Shown here: piece after piece, positions 9,074-17,842 of the stretch
Numbering within the stretch: the first letter of the stretch is position 1
How the letters are laid out: the number at the start of each line of letters is the position of its first letter
From: Brucella anthropi_A
GTDB lineage: Bacteria; Pseudomonadota; Alphaproteobacteria; Rhizobiales; Rhizobiaceae
Direction: 5' to 3'
DNA: 64,000 nucleotides
NCBI RefSeq assembly: GCF_046630315.1
Contig: NZ_LQBD01000017.1
Coordinates: 1 to 64,000 of the forward strand
Notes under the pieces: generated by a model
What the model was told of the DNA's origin: nothing
Seen by the model: only the letters and a program-made list of their open reading frames with translations
Databases searched by the model: none
Position numbers and translations under genes: made by a program

Positions 9074-9843
9074 CAGAAAGTTTCCAGTTTGAGGCCGACG
9101 CGGTCTGCCGCATGCACAATATGGTGACGCATCACCTCACGGGCGCGCAATGGATCGCGCGAGGAAACGGCATCTCTGATTGCCGTGTGCTCATCGATGG
9201 TGATCTCGACAATCTGCTCAAGCACGGCACGCGCGCGCGCCGCATTGATCGCCTGATTGATGCGCTCGGCGATGAAACCAAGAACCAAGGGAAAATATTC
9301 ATTATGCGTTGCAGTCGCGAGCGCACGGTGAAACGCCAGATCCGCGGCAATACCGGTCTCCGTCCATTTTTTTGAACCGCTCATTTCCGCAAGCGCGTCG
9401 TTCAGGTGCATCATGTCCTTTTCATCATGATGCACGGCGGCCAGTCCTGCTGCTTCTATCTCCAGCGCCATTCGCAACTGGAACAGGCTACGGAAACTGT
9501 CGCGATTGGCAAGGGTTTCCGGTTCTATGCGCAGCGCATGCCGCCTGTCGGGTTCCGTTACGAAAGCACCAACCCCTTGCCGGGTTTCAACCAATCCCTC
9601 ATTGCGCAGCTGGGCTATCGCTTCGCGCACAACCGAGCGGCTGACACCGAAACTTTGCGCGAGATTGTGTTCTGTCGGCAGCTTTTGCCCCGGCAAAAGA
9701 CTGCCCTCGCCGATCTGCCGCGTAATTTCGGAAGCAATGCGTCCGGGAAGCTGCTCATTGCGCCTGATTTCACCAAACAAAATGATAAAGTCTCCCTGAT
9801 TGTCCATGCGATTTGGTGTGTCGTCAGCCTTTTCAAGAGTCAA
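9073..9843 (-). CDS. FadR-subfamily (FCD) GntR transcriptional regulator
   Basis: The 256-residue protein has a winged helix at about residues 30-100 (GSLLPGQKLPTEHNLAQSFG, SRSVVREAIAQLRNEGLVET). An all-helical FCD effector domain (FQLRMALEIEAAGLAA, then AADLAFHRALATATHN and HRALATATHNEY) carries the usual metal/ligand-binding residues. FCD regulators of this type respond to sugar acids or organic acids. The gene lies inside the leftward acid-sugar operon, overlaps its upstream neighbour by 11 bp and its downstream neighbour by 1 bp. It is the obvious candidate to bind the TTGTCnGACAA-like palindromes at 11394, 14667 and 17772. ATG at 9807 is an alternative start. Confidence 0.88.
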   Translation of the reverse strand: MTLEKADDTPNRMDNQGDFIILFGEIRRNEQLPGRIASEITRQIGEGSLLPGQKLPTEHNLAQSFGVSRSVVREAIAQLRNEGLVETRQGVGAFVTEPDRRHALRIEPETLANRDSFRSLFQLRMALEIEAAGLAAVHHDEKDMMHLNDALAEMSGSKKWTETGIAADLAFHRALATATHNEYFPLVLGFIAERINQAINAARARAVLEQIVEITIDEHTAIRDAVSSRDPLRAREVMRHHIVHAADRVGLKLETF

Positions 9844-11266
9844 GCGAAAGCTGGCAGCCGGGATTCATGATATTGCCGGGATCAATGACCTGCTTGAGGC
9901 CTTCAAGCAGTTTTCGCCGTGCAGGGTCGATGCGCTTCTCGAAATCCTCCCTCTTCAGGCGACCTATACCATGCTCAGCGCTGATGCTGCCCGCATAACG
10001 ATCCAGAACAGCATTGATTGTCTCCTTGGCAAGCTTGATCTTCTTGTCTTTCAAGACGATATCGAGATCGCTTTCGGGAATGACATTGAGATGCACATTG
10101 CCATCGCCAACATGCCCATAAGAAACGGCGAGACAATCGGGAAGGACCCTGGCCAACTCCCTTTCAGCTTCCGCAACGAACGGCGCCAGTTTTGAAAGCG
10201 GGACTGATATGTCCGTGCGCAGGTGTTTGCCACGCAGCGCCTGGCCCTCGTTCATGGCCTCGCGGAACATCCAGAGATTTTGACCTTGCGCGCGCGAGGA
10301 CGCGATTGTCCCGTCAAGAACGAGACCGTCTTCCATCGCGCCTTCAAGAAACTTTTCCATCAAGGACGCCATATCAACCAGTCCCGATCCTGAAATCTCC
10401 ATCAGGACATAGGCCGGATATTGTCCAAGCGGCATGGCCAGATCAGGCATAGCCTCTTGCGCCAGGGAAAAAGCCACGGGCGGCATGAACTCAAAAGCAG
10501 ACATCAGGTCACAACATTGCACGCGCGCACGCCGATAAAGGGCAATCGCATCATCGAGCGAGTTCAGTCCCAACAAGGCGGTTTCCACCTTATCCGGCAA
10601 AGGCATCAACTTGATTGCAACGCCGGTCACTATTCCAAGAATACCTTCCGCGCCGATAAAAACTTGTTTCACATCAATGCCGCGATTGTCTTTCCGCAAT
10701 GTTGAAAGACCATTGAATAGTGTACCGTCAGGCAACACGACCTCCAATCCCAAGACCAGATCGCGGGTCATGCCATAACGCAATACATTGACGCCTCCGG
10801 CATTGGTGCTGACATTTCCACCAATGCGGCAGCTGCCCTGCGCACCGAGGGTTAAGGGGAAAAACATTCCTTCGTCCGCCAGTCTGTCTTTCAGTTCGGA
10901 AAGTATGCAGCCAGCATCGACAACCGCTGAAAAATCATCAGGATCGATCTTGCGAATACCGTTCATCCGATCGAGGCTAAGAATAGCGAGATTATCGCGC
11001 CCATCAGGTACGCCGCCTTGCACAAGACCGGTATTTCCACCTTGTGGAATGATGGACAGTCCCAGCGAGGCACAGGCTTTAACCGCAGCCGAAACATCTG
11101 CCGTCGAGCGCGGGCGGATTATTGCAACCGCCATATTCTCCACGTCTCCCGCCCAGTCGCGGCAATAGCCGAGCATGTCGCTTCGCTCGGTCATAACCAG
11201 ATCGTTCCCCAAAAGAGCAACAAGATCAGCTTGCTTGTTCCCAGTCATATCCCCCGAACCGTGCAT
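9833..11266 (-). CDS. FAD-linked D-2-hydroxyacid dehydrogenase (D-lactate / D-2-hydroxyglutarate / glycolate type)
   Basis: This 477-residue protein has the VAO-type FAD-binding N-terminus (IIPRSTADVSAAVKACASLG is close to the pattern; PQGGNTGLVQGGVPDG at about 75-90; GGNVSTNAGGVNVLRYGMTRD). Its C-terminal FAD-oxidase domain ends in YGHVGDGNVHLNVI and SAEHGIGRLKREDFEKRIDP. Relatives oxidise D-lactate, D-2-hydroxyglutarate or glycolate and feed electrons to the quinone pool. GAGGATACC precedes the ATG at 11266. As first gene of the operon it likely removes the hydroxyacid produced by sugar-acid cleavage. The exact substrate is not readable. Confidence 0.85.
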   Translation of the reverse strand: MHGSGDMTGNKQADLVALLGNDLVMTERSDMLGYCRDWAGDVENMAVAIIRPRSTADVSAAVKACASLGLSIIPQGGNTGLVQGGVPDGRDNLAILSLDRMNGIRKIDPDDFSAVVDAGCILSELKDRLADEGMFFPLTLGAQGSCRIGGNVSTNAGGVNVLRYGMTRDLVLGLEVVLPDGTLFNGLSTLRKDNRGIDVKQVFIGAEGILGIVTGVAIKLMPLPDKVETALLGLNSLDDAIALYRRARVQCCDLMSAFEFMPPVAFSLAQEAMPDLAMPLGQYPAYVLMEISGSGLVDMASLMEKFLEGAMEDGLVLDGTIASSRAQGQNLWMFREAMNEGQALRGKHLRTDISVPLSKLAPFVAEAERELARVLPDCLAVSYGHVGDGNVHLNVIPESDLDIVLKDKKIKLAKETINAVLDRYAGSISAEHGIGRLKREDFEKRIDPARRKLLEGLKQVIDPGNIMNPGCQLSLDS

Positions 11267-11393
11267 GGTATCCTCTTGACTTACTGATGCGCTACAGGCT
11301 GGCGCGGACGCGCGAAAGCGTTGGAAATGCTCCGGCTGTCCGCTTCATTCCTGTGGCAAGATGCAGAAAACTGTTTTCAACGCTTACATATAA

Positions 11394-11408
11394 GGTTATC
11401 AGACAACC
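11394..11408. promoter_or_regulatory. Candidate GntR operator (copy 1)
   Basis: GGTT-ATCAGAC-AACC contains TTATCAGACAA, one mismatch from the palindrome TTGTCnGACAA. It sits in the 243-bp divergent region between the FAD-dehydrogenase operon (leftward) and the DenD-like operon (rightward), so one site could serve both promoters. Confidence 0.45.
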
Positions 11409-11509
11409 CTACAACATAAATCTGGTGGGAGACTGGATAAGTGTTGTTATGGTGGCCGAAACGGCGCATCCAAGCGCAGCCGGCTGCAAGACAGGGAGGA
11501 GGCTTCAAC

Positions 11510-12493
11510 ATGCATATCGCAATCATCGGCGCCGCTGGCATGGTCGGGCGCAAGCTAACGCAACGTCTCTCAAATGACGGTCGCCTCGGCCGGAAATCCG
11601 TTGAAAAACTTACTCTTATCGATATCGTAGCAGCGGAACCTCCAATCGGCTTTGCAGGATCGGTCGATACTCTGGCAGCGGATATATCCACCATGGAAAC
11701 CGCTCAGAAGATCGTGTCAGGACGTCCCGATGTCATCTTTCACCTTGCTGCAATCGTGTCCGGCGAGGCGGAACTGGATTTCGATAAGGGGTATCGAATC
11801 AATCTGGACGGCACCCGTCATCTGTTCGACGCGATCAGGCTCGCGCACATGGCGGACGGTTATAAACCCCGCGTGGTCTTCACATCGTCCATCGCGGTTT
11901 TTGGCGCCCCGCTCCCCTACCCGATCCCCGATGAGTTTCACACGACCCCATTGACGAGTTACGGTACGCAGAAGGCCATCAGCGAACTTTTGCTGTCGGA
12001 TTACACCCGGCGCGGCTTTTTTGACGGTATCGGGATTCGCCTGCCGACAATCTGCATACGCCCCGGCAAACCGAACAAGGCCGCATCCGGCTTTTTCTCC
12101 AACATATTGCGCGAACCGCTCTGCGGGCAGGAAGCCGTTTTGCCCGTTCCGGAAGATGTCAGGCACTGGCATGCTTCGCCGCGCTCAGCCGTCGGTTTTC
12201 TGATTCATGGCGCCACCATCGATACGGAAGCAGTCGGAGCGCGTCGCAATCTTTCCATGCCGGGTCTTAGTGCCACCGTAGGCGAACAGATCGAAGCATT
12301 GCGCCGTGTTGCCGGTGAAAAGGCCGCCGGCCTGATCCGACGCGAACCGGACGAAATGATTATGCGCATGGTCGCTGGCTGGGCTCCCGGTTTCGAAGCA
12401 AAACGCGCGCGGGCCCTTGGCTTCTCCGCAGAAACATCCTTTGATGAGATCATTCGTGTTCACATCGAAGATGAAATGGGAGGCAAGCTTTGA
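11510..12493 (+). CDS. NAD-dependent epimerase/dehydratase-family protein, D-erythronate dehydrogenase (DenD)-like
   Basis: This 327-residue extended SDR starts MHIAIIGAAGMVGRKL (Gly-rich NAD site at residues 7-13), well placed after GGAGGCTTCAAC. The catalytic pair is in SYGTQKAISELLL. The stretch LPTICIRPGKPNKAASGFFS is characteristic of DenD-like proteins, which oxidise D-erythronate to 2-keto-D-erythronate. Classic partners (OtnC, OtnI, OtnK) are absent here, so the substrate may be another aldonate. Its stop overlaps the TTG start of the next gene. Confidence 0.75.
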   Translation: MHIAIIGAAGMVGRKLTQRLSNDGRLGRKSVEKLTLIDIVAAEPPIGFAGSVDTLAADISTMETAQKIVSGRPDVIFHLAAIVSGEAELDFDKGYRINLDGTRHLFDAIRLAHMADGYKPRVVFTSSIAVFGAPLPYPIPDEFHTTPLTSYGTQKAISELLLSDYTRRGFFDGIGIRLPTICIRPGKPNKAASGFFSNILREPLCGQEAVLPVPEDVRHWHASPRSAVGFLIHGATIDTEAVGARRNLSMPGLSATVGEQIEALRRVAGEKAAGLIRREPDEMIMRMVAGWAPGFEAKRARALGFSAETSFDEIIRVHIEDEMGGKL

Positions 12494-13371
12494 CGCACAA
12501 GATCGCTTTTCTGGGAACCGGGCTGATGGGCACCCCCATGGCCGGGCGTCTTCTGGACGCAGGCTTTGACGTGACAGTCTGGAATCGGAATAGCGTCAAG
12601 TCCGCCCCCATTGCGGAAAAAGGCGCCAAACTTGCTCATTCTCCTGCCGAGGCAGTCGAGCAGGCTGATGTCATCATCACCATGCTGACCGACGGCCCGG
12701 CGGTTCGCGACGTGCTTTTCGAACAAGGGGGCGCCGCTGCTTTGAAAAAAGGCAGCACCGTCATCGACATGAGTTCCAATTCACCAGACTTCGCACGCGA
12801 GCATGCCGCGCGTTTGCAAGCCAAAGGCGTCAAACATATCGACGCTCCGGTTTCAGGCGGCGTCGTGGGCGCCCAGGAGGGCACGCTTGCCATCATGGCC
12901 GGCGGCGATGAAGCGGTTATTGAGAGCCTCGCCGATGTATTCAAACCAATGGGGCGCCTCACCCGCGTCGGCCCATCAGGTGCCGGTCAGCTGGCAAAAC
13001 TCGCCAATCAGCAGATTGTAGCCGTAACCATCGGAGCCATTGCGGAGGCAATGGTACTCGTCGAAAAAGGCGGCGGGTCGCGCGCTGCATTCCGCGATGC
13101 CATTCGCGGCGGTTTTTGTGAAAGCCGTATTCTCGAACTGCACGGCAAACGGATGATTGACCGCAATTTTGCGCCGGGCGGCACATCGCGCATTCAGCTG
13201 AAGGACCTCAATTCAATCCTCAAGACGGCAGGCGACCTGTCTTTGAGCCTGCCGTTGACAGAAACCGTGCGCGAGGCCTTTGCCGCTTTCGTGGAAGAAG
13301 GCGGCGGCGAGCAAGATCATAGCGCCCTGCTCCTTCACCTCGAAAAGCGCAATGAGGGTGGAACGAGCTAA
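12490..13371 (+). CDS. NAD(P)-dependent beta-hydroxyacid dehydrogenase (LtnD/GarR-like)
   Basis: This 293-residue member of the 3-hydroxyisobutyrate dehydrogenase family has the nucleotide-binding motif FLGTGLMGTPMAGRLL at residues 6-21. The substrate-binding signature DAPVSGGVVGAQEGTLAIMAGG and the segment carrying the catalytic Lys (GAGQLAKLANQ) are also present. Relatives reduce tartronate semialdehyde to glycerate or oxidise L-threonate. It starts with TTG inside the stop region of the DenD-like gene (TTGA overlap), so the two are translationally coupled and likely act in sequence. Confidence 0.82.
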   Translation: MTHKIAFLGTGLMGTPMAGRLLDAGFDVTVWNRNSVKSAPIAEKGAKLAHSPAEAVEQADVIITMLTDGPAVRDVLFEQGGAAALKKGSTVIDMSSNSPDFAREHAARLQAKGVKHIDAPVSGGVVGAQEGTLAIMAGGDEAVIESLADVFKPMGRLTRVGPSGAGQLAKLANQQIVAVTIGAIAEAMVLVEKGGGSRAAFRDAIRGGFCESRILELHGKRMIDRNFAPGGTSRIQLKDLNSILKTAGDLSLSLPLTETVREAFAAFVEEGGGEQDHSALLLHLEKRNEGGTS

Positions 13372-13404
13372 TTCCCATCCATTCCGATTGCATTGGGAGG
13401 TGCA

Positions 13405-14610
13405 ATGAAGATCACAGCCGTCGAAACGATCCGCATAGCTGAACGGCCAAACCTGTTGTGGGTGGAAGTTCATACCGATGAAGGAATTACCGGGCTCGGT
13501 GAAACCTTCTTCATGTCCGAGACTGTCGAAGCCTATCTGCACGAATATGTTGCGCCACGCGTTCTCGGTCGTGATCCGCTGCAAATCGATCTGCTGGCCT
13601 CTGATCTTGTGGGCTATCTCGGATTTCGTTCAACCGGCGCCGAAGTGCGTGGCAACTCCGCTTTCGACATCGCCTTGTGGGATCTCTACGGCAAAGCTGC
13701 CAATCTCCCCATCGCCCAGTTGCTCGGCGGTTTCAGCCGTCGATCCATCCGCACCTACAACACATGCGCGGGAACGGAATACATCAAGAAAGCAACTGGT
13801 CAGCAATCCGCCAATTACGGTCTGGCGGATGCAGGGACCGATTATGACGACCTCAATGGCTTTCTGCATCGCGCGGACGAGCTTGCCCTCTCATTGCTGG
13901 ACGAGGGCATAACGGCGATGAAAATCTGGCCGTTTGACATGGCGGCGGAGAAGACACGCGGGCAATATATTTCCCAGCCTGATCTTAAAGCAGCATTGCA
14001 GCCTTTCGAGAAAATCCGGGCGGCAGTCGGTGACCGCATGGATATCATGGTTGAATTCCATTCCATGTGGCAACTCTTGCCCGCCATGCAGATTGCCCGC
14101 GAACTCGCACCGTTCAAAACATTCTGGCACGAAGACCCGATCAAGATGGACAGCCTCGGCAGTTTGAAACGTTACGCGGAGGCAAGCATAGCCCCCATAT
14201 GCGCTTCAGAAACGCTGGGCAGCCGCTGGGCGTTTCGCGATCTTCTCGAAACCGGTGCGGCTGGCATTGTCATGCTCGATTTGAGCTGGTGCGGCGGCCT
14301 CTCGGAAGCCCGCAAGATCGCAGCCATGGCGGAAGCCTGGCATCTTCCGGTCGCACCGCACGATTGCACCGGGCCAGTCGTTCTATGTGCTTCAACACAT
14401 CTGTCGCTCAATGCGCCGAATGCGCTCATTCAGGAAAGCGTGCGCGCATTCTATAAAACCTGGTATCGAAACCTCGTCACGGCCCTGCCCGAAGTGACGA
14501 ATGGCATGATTACCGTCCCACCCGGCGCAGGTCTCGGCATGGAGCTCAATCCTGAAATGGACAAGGCCTATACCGTCAGCCGAAGAAAAACAGATCGATC
14601 CAATTTTTGA
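13405..14610 (+). CDS. Mandelate racemase/muconate lactonizing enzyme-family acid-sugar dehydratase
   Basis: This 401-residue enolase-superfamily protein abstracts the proton alpha to a carboxylate. Visible residues are the likely base Lys173 (AMKIWPFD), metal ligands Glu217 (MVEFHS), Glu243 (WHEDP) and Glu269 (CASETLG), and His319 (APHDCTGP), which pairs with an Asp as in acid-sugar dehydratases. The N-terminal capping domain covers about residues 1-125. GGGAGGTGCA precedes the chosen ATG. A 2-keto-3-deoxy acid product would be the substrate of the FAH-fold enzyme encoded next. The specific sugar acid is unknown. Confidence 0.82.
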   Translation: MKITAVETIRIAERPNLLWVEVHTDEGITGLGETFFMSETVEAYLHEYVAPRVLGRDPLQIDLLASDLVGYLGFRSTGAEVRGNSAFDIALWDLYGKAANLPIAQLLGGFSRRSIRTYNTCAGTEYIKKATGQQSANYGLADAGTDYDDLNGFLHRADELALSLLDEGITAMKIWPFDMAAEKTRGQYISQPDLKAALQPFEKIRAAVGDRMDIMVEFHSMWQLLPAMQIARELAPFKTFWHEDPIKMDSLGSLKRYAEASIAPICASETLGSRWAFRDLLETGAAGIVMLDLSWCGGLSEARKIAAMAEAWHLPVAPHDCTGPVVLCASTHLSLNAPNALIQESVRAFYKTWYRNLVTALPEVTNGMITVPPGAGLGMELNPEMDKAYTVSRRKTDRSNF

Positions 14611-14666
14611 GGTTAATGGAGTCCAACGGCTGGACTCAACGTCCGACTGCTAATAATAGTACTATT

Positions 14667-14687
14667 GTTGTCAGACATCCTGACAAC
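14667..14687. promoter_or_regulatory. Perfect 8-5-8 palindrome, candidate GntR operator (copy 2)
   Basis: The arms GTTGTCAG and CTGACAAC flank the spacer ACATC. This perfect inverted repeat lies 40 bp before the GTG start of the FAH-fold gene and is directly preceded by AT-rich promoter-like DNA (TAATAATAGTACTATT). It contains TTGTCAGACA, shared with the sites at 11394 and 17772. Confidence 0.6.
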
Positions 14688-14727
14688 GTATGACCTTTGG
14701 GAAAGGTCATGAAATGGGAGGATATCT

Positions 14728-15897
14728 GTGCAAGACAAGCATGAATTGAAAGCATCGGCAATTCTGCCAGAGGATAGCCATTCTGCCCTTCTCATTGGTC
14801 GTGTATGGTCGAAAGCGGACAACGGCCCCTGCCCGGTTCTGATTAAAAACGGTTATCTGCATGATATCTCCGGCTTGTCCGCGACCGTTTCGGGACTTCT
14901 GGAACGCGATCTGCTGCTGAGCGAGTTGAAAACCGCCGAGAGTTTTCCGGTCCTCGGTTCCCTGGATGATTTTCTTTCCGGTGATCGCGGAGAGCTTCTT
15001 GCCCCCATCGATCTGCAATCCATCAAGGCCGCTGGCGTTACCTTTGCTGACAGCATGCTTGAACGCGTGATCGAAGAACAGGCGAAAGGCGATCCCTCCC
15101 GCGCCCGTGAAATCCGCGAGCGCCTCGCCCCCGTCATCGGCGATAATTTGCGCGGCGTTGTGGCTGGATCTGATAAAGCGGCAGAGGTCAAGGCACTCCT
15201 TCAGGAAATGGGGCTCTGGTCCCAATATCTGGAAGTGGGCATCGGGCCTGACGCAGAAATCTTCACCAAGTCGCAGCCGATGTCTGCCGTTGGATGTGGC
15301 GCAACAGTCGGCATTCTACCCATTTCGCAATGGAACAATCCCGAACCGGAAGTCGTGTTGGTTGTCGCTTCGGACGGACGCATTGTCGGGGCAACGCTCG
15401 GCAATGACGTCAATCTAAGGGACGTCGAAGGGCGCTCAGCACTCCTGCTCGGCAAGGCGAAGGATAACAATGCGTCCTGCGCCATCGGCCCATTCATCCG
15501 CCTGTTCGATGGTGATTTCACCATGGACATGTTGCGCAAGCTCAAGCTTTCGCTGACGGTCCACGGTGCAGACGGCTTCGAAATGACCGGCGAAAGCCCG
15601 ATGGAAGCGATCAGCCGCGACCCTGAAAATCTCGCCGCGCAGATGATGAACCGCAATCATCAATATCCAGATGGCGCGGTTCTGTTCCTCGGCACAATGT
15701 TTGCGCCCGTGAAGGACCGTCGCGGCACCGGACAAGGCTTCACGCATGAAATCGGCGATCGTGTGGAAATATCCACGCCGAAGCTCGGCCGTCTCATCAA
15801 CTGGGTCGACCGGACCGACAAATGTCCTGAATGGACATTCGGCATCCGGGCGTTGATCCGGAACCTGCAAGCCCGCGACCTGCTCGATAAAGTCTGA
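14728..15897 (+). CDS. Fumarylacetoacetate hydrolase-family protein, 2-keto-3-deoxy-pentonate dehydratase (XylX/AraD1)-like
   Basis: This 389-residue protein has the FAH fold in its C-terminal half. Metal-binding and core motifs include GPDAEIFTKSQPMSAVG, EPEVVLVVASDGRIVGATLGNDVNLRD and the ending GTGQGFTHEIGDRVEISTPK. Length and layout resemble XylX/AraD1 enzymes, which dehydrate 2-keto-3-deoxy-pentonates to 2-ketoglutarate semialdehyde. Related FAH proteins hydrolyse 2,4-diketo-3-deoxy acids to pyruvate and a hydroxyacid. The GTG start follows GGGAGGATATCT. It is first in the operon with dctQ and dctM. Confidence 0.75.
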   Translation: MQDKHELKASAILPEDSHSALLIGRVWSKADNGPCPVLIKNGYLHDISGLSATVSGLLERDLLLSELKTAESFPVLGSLDDFLSGDRGELLAPIDLQSIKAAGVTFADSMLERVIEEQAKGDPSRAREIRERLAPVIGDNLRGVVAGSDKAAEVKALLQEMGLWSQYLEVGIGPDAEIFTKSQPMSAVGCGATVGILPISQWNNPEPEVVLVVASDGRIVGATLGNDVNLRDVEGRSALLLGKAKDNNASCAIGPFIRLFDGDFTMDMLRKLKLSLTVHGADGFEMTGESPMEAISRDPENLAAQMMNRNHQYPDGAVLFLGTMFAPVKDRRGTGQGFTHEIGDRVEISTPKLGRLINWVDRTDKCPEWTFGIRALIRNLQARDLLDKV

Positions 15898-15907
15898 GGG
15901 TGACCAT

Positions 15908-16432
15908 ATGACGAAAGCCATAGATTTCTTCTACAAGATACTTGGTGCAATTCTCGTCTTCCTCCTCGCCGGCATGGCTATCATGGTCTTCGTCAACGTG
16001 ATTTTGCGCTATGCAGCAAATTCCGGGCTGACCGTATCGGAAGAACTTGCGCGTTATTTCTTTGTGTGGGTGTCGTTTCTCGGGGCTGTTCTCACTTTTC
16101 GCGAAAACAGCCATTTGGGTATCGAGACGCTCGTTGCACGCTTCGGGCGTCAAGGGCGCATTACCTGCATGGCAATCAGCTATCTGATCGTCCTCTTATG
16201 CTCGGGGATTTTCTTCTGGGGCACATGGAAGCAATTCGACATCAATGCCAGCATGGTCGCGCCCGTCACCGGTCTTTCCATGATCTGGGTTTATGGAATA
16301 GGCCTGTTCACCGGAGGAGCAATGTTCATCATTGCCGCCGAGCGTTTCCTGCGCGCTGTCACCGGTCGCTTGACCGATGAGGAAATTGCCACCTTTGCGG
16401 GCGAACATTCGCTCGACCATCTGATGGAGTAG
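15908..16432 (+). CDS. dctQ: TRAP transporter small membrane subunit DctQ
   Basis: This 174-residue protein has four hydrophobic segments, with the first near residues 10-32 (ILGAILVFLLAGMAIMVFVN). The family motif EELARYFFVWVSFLGAVLTFREN follows. DctQ scaffolds the DctM channel in Na+-driven tripartite uptake. It lies 10 bp after the FAH-fold gene and 5 bp before dctM. The context points to uptake of a sugar acid, not C4-dicarboxylates as the gene name implies. Confidence 0.88.
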   Translation: MTKAIDFFYKILGAILVFLLAGMAIMVFVNVILRYAANSGLTVSEELARYFFVWVSFLGAVLTFRENSHLGIETLVARFGRQGRITCMAISYLIVLLCSGIFFWGTWKQFDINASMVAPVTGLSMIWVYGIGLFTGGAMFIIAAERFLRAVTGRLTDEEIATFAGEHSLDHLME

Positions 16433-16437
16433 ACGAC

Positions 16438-17715
16438 ATGACGCTTGTAGTATTTGTCGGCTCGCTTCTCAGCGCCATGGCCATCGGTGTTCCGATCGCT
16501 TTCTCCCTCATGTTCTGCGGTGTCGTTCTCATGTTGTACATGGGAATGTTCAATACGCAGATCATTGCCCAGAACATGATTGCCGGCGTGGACTCCTTCA
16601 CGCTTCTGGCGATTCCTTTCTTCATTCTGGCTGGTGAATTAATGAATTCCGGCGGACTGTCCCGCCGTATCATTGATTTCGCCATCGCCTGCGTCGGCCA
16701 TATTCGCGGCGGCCTCGGCGTGGTCGCCATTCTGGCTGCCATCATCATGGCCAGCGTATCGGGTTCGGCGGCGGCCGACACGGCGGCGCTCGCAACAATC
16801 CTCGTGCCCATGATGGCCAAGGCGGGTTACAATATTCCACGCTCCGCCGGATTGATGGCAGCGGGCGGTATTATCGCACCGGTCATCCCACCGTCCATGG
16901 CCATGATCGTCTTCGGTGTCGCCGCCAATGTATCCATCACGCAGCTTTTCATGGCAGGCATCGTACCGGGTTTGCTGATGGGCATCGCCCTCCTCGTGAC
17001 CTGGCAGATCGTCGTCAGAAAAGACAATCTCAACGTGCTTCCAAAGCAGTCCGGCAAAGACAGGCTGCAGGCGACCGGGCGCGCGCTATGGGCGCTCGGC
17101 ATGCCCATCATCATTCTCGGCGGCATTCGCATGGGCGTCATGACACCGACGGAAGCAGCCGTGGTAGCAGCAGCCTATGCGCTCTTTGTCGGCATGTTCA
17201 TCTATCGTGAACTGAGAATAGTCGATCTTTATGGCGTCTTCCTGCGAGCCGCAAAAACCACCTCCATCATCATGTTTCTGGTCGCATCGGCGCTGGTTTC
17301 ATCGTGGTTGATAACGGCAGCAAATATTCCTGCGGAAATCAGCAGCTATATCGCGCCGCTGATCGACAGTCCGAAACTGCTGATGTTTGCGATCATGATC
17401 CTTGTGCTCATCGTCGGGACTGCGCTGGACCTTACGCCAACAATTCTCATCCTCACGCCGGTTCTGATGCCGATCATCAAACAAGCCGGTATCGATCCGG
17501 CTTATTTCGGCGTCCTGTTCATCATGAACAACAGTATTGGGCTTATCACGCCGCCTGTTGGTGTCGTGCTGAATGTGGTGAGCGGCGTCTCAAAGGTGCC
17601 GCTTGGAAAGGTGGTCGCTGGCGTCAATCCATTCCTGATTTCGCAAGTGATCGTATTGCTGTTGCTGGTTCTGTTCCCAAGTCTCGTTCTCGTACCCATG
17701 AACTGGCTTCATTAG
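16438..17715 (+). CDS. dctM: TRAP transporter large permease subunit DctM
   Basis: This 425-residue, roughly 12-segment membrane protein forms the substrate channel. Family patterns include LAIPFFILAGELMNSGGLSRRI, SVSGSAAADTAALATILVPMM and the C-terminal NNSIGLITPPVGVVLNV. It is directly downstream of dctQ. A hairpin starts within its stop codon, so the binding-protein gene dctP is a separate downstream unit with its own operator-like site. Confidence 0.9.
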   Translation: MTLVVFVGSLLSAMAIGVPIAFSLMFCGVVLMLYMGMFNTQIIAQNMIAGVDSFTLLAIPFFILAGELMNSGGLSRRIIDFAIACVGHIRGGLGVVAILAAIIMASVSGSAAADTAALATILVPMMAKAGYNIPRSAGLMAAGGIIAPVIPPSMAMIVFGVAANVSITQLFMAGIVPGLLMGIALLVTWQIVVRKDNLNVLPKQSGKDRLQATGRALWALGMPIIILGGIRMGVMTPTEAAVVAAAYALFVGMFIYRELRIVDLYGVFLRAAKTTSIIMFLVASALVSSWLITAANIPAEISSYIAPLIDSPKLLMFAIMILVLIVGTALDLTPTILILTPVLMPIIKQAGIDPAYFGVLFIMNNSIGLITPPVGVVLNVVSGVSKVPLGKVVAGVNPFLISQVIVLLLLVLFPSLVLVPMNWLH

Positions 17716-17750
17716 AGCGCTGATCTGATCGAATCCAATCAGTGCTCTAA
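17712..17750 (+). terminator. Imperfect 13-bp hairpin at the dctM stop (Rhizobiales-type palindrome)
   Basis: TTAGAGCGCTGAT pairs with ATCAGTGCTCTAA (12 of 13, one G-T), with a 13-nt loop between. It overlaps the dctM stop codon and could end that transcript. Its AGAGCGCTGAT...CTCT form resembles the dispersed palindromes common in Brucella/Ochrobactrum intergenic DNA. Confidence 0.55.
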
Positions 17751-17771
17751 CGATTTATTGTAACACGCATC

Positions 17772-17783
17772 TTGTCTGGACAA
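17772..17783. promoter_or_regulatory. TTGTC-TG-GACAA palindrome, candidate GntR operator (copy 3)
   Basis: Perfect 5-bp arms lie 60 bp before dctP. The half-sites are the same as in the palindromes at 14667 and 11394, but the centre is two bases instead of one. Its position fits a promoter-proximal operator for dctP. Confidence 0.4.
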
Positions 17784-17842
17784 TGCTTCATACTTTTCGG
17801 GATGCGCATTAGGTTCAACTTCAACTCTGGGAGGAGAGTTCA

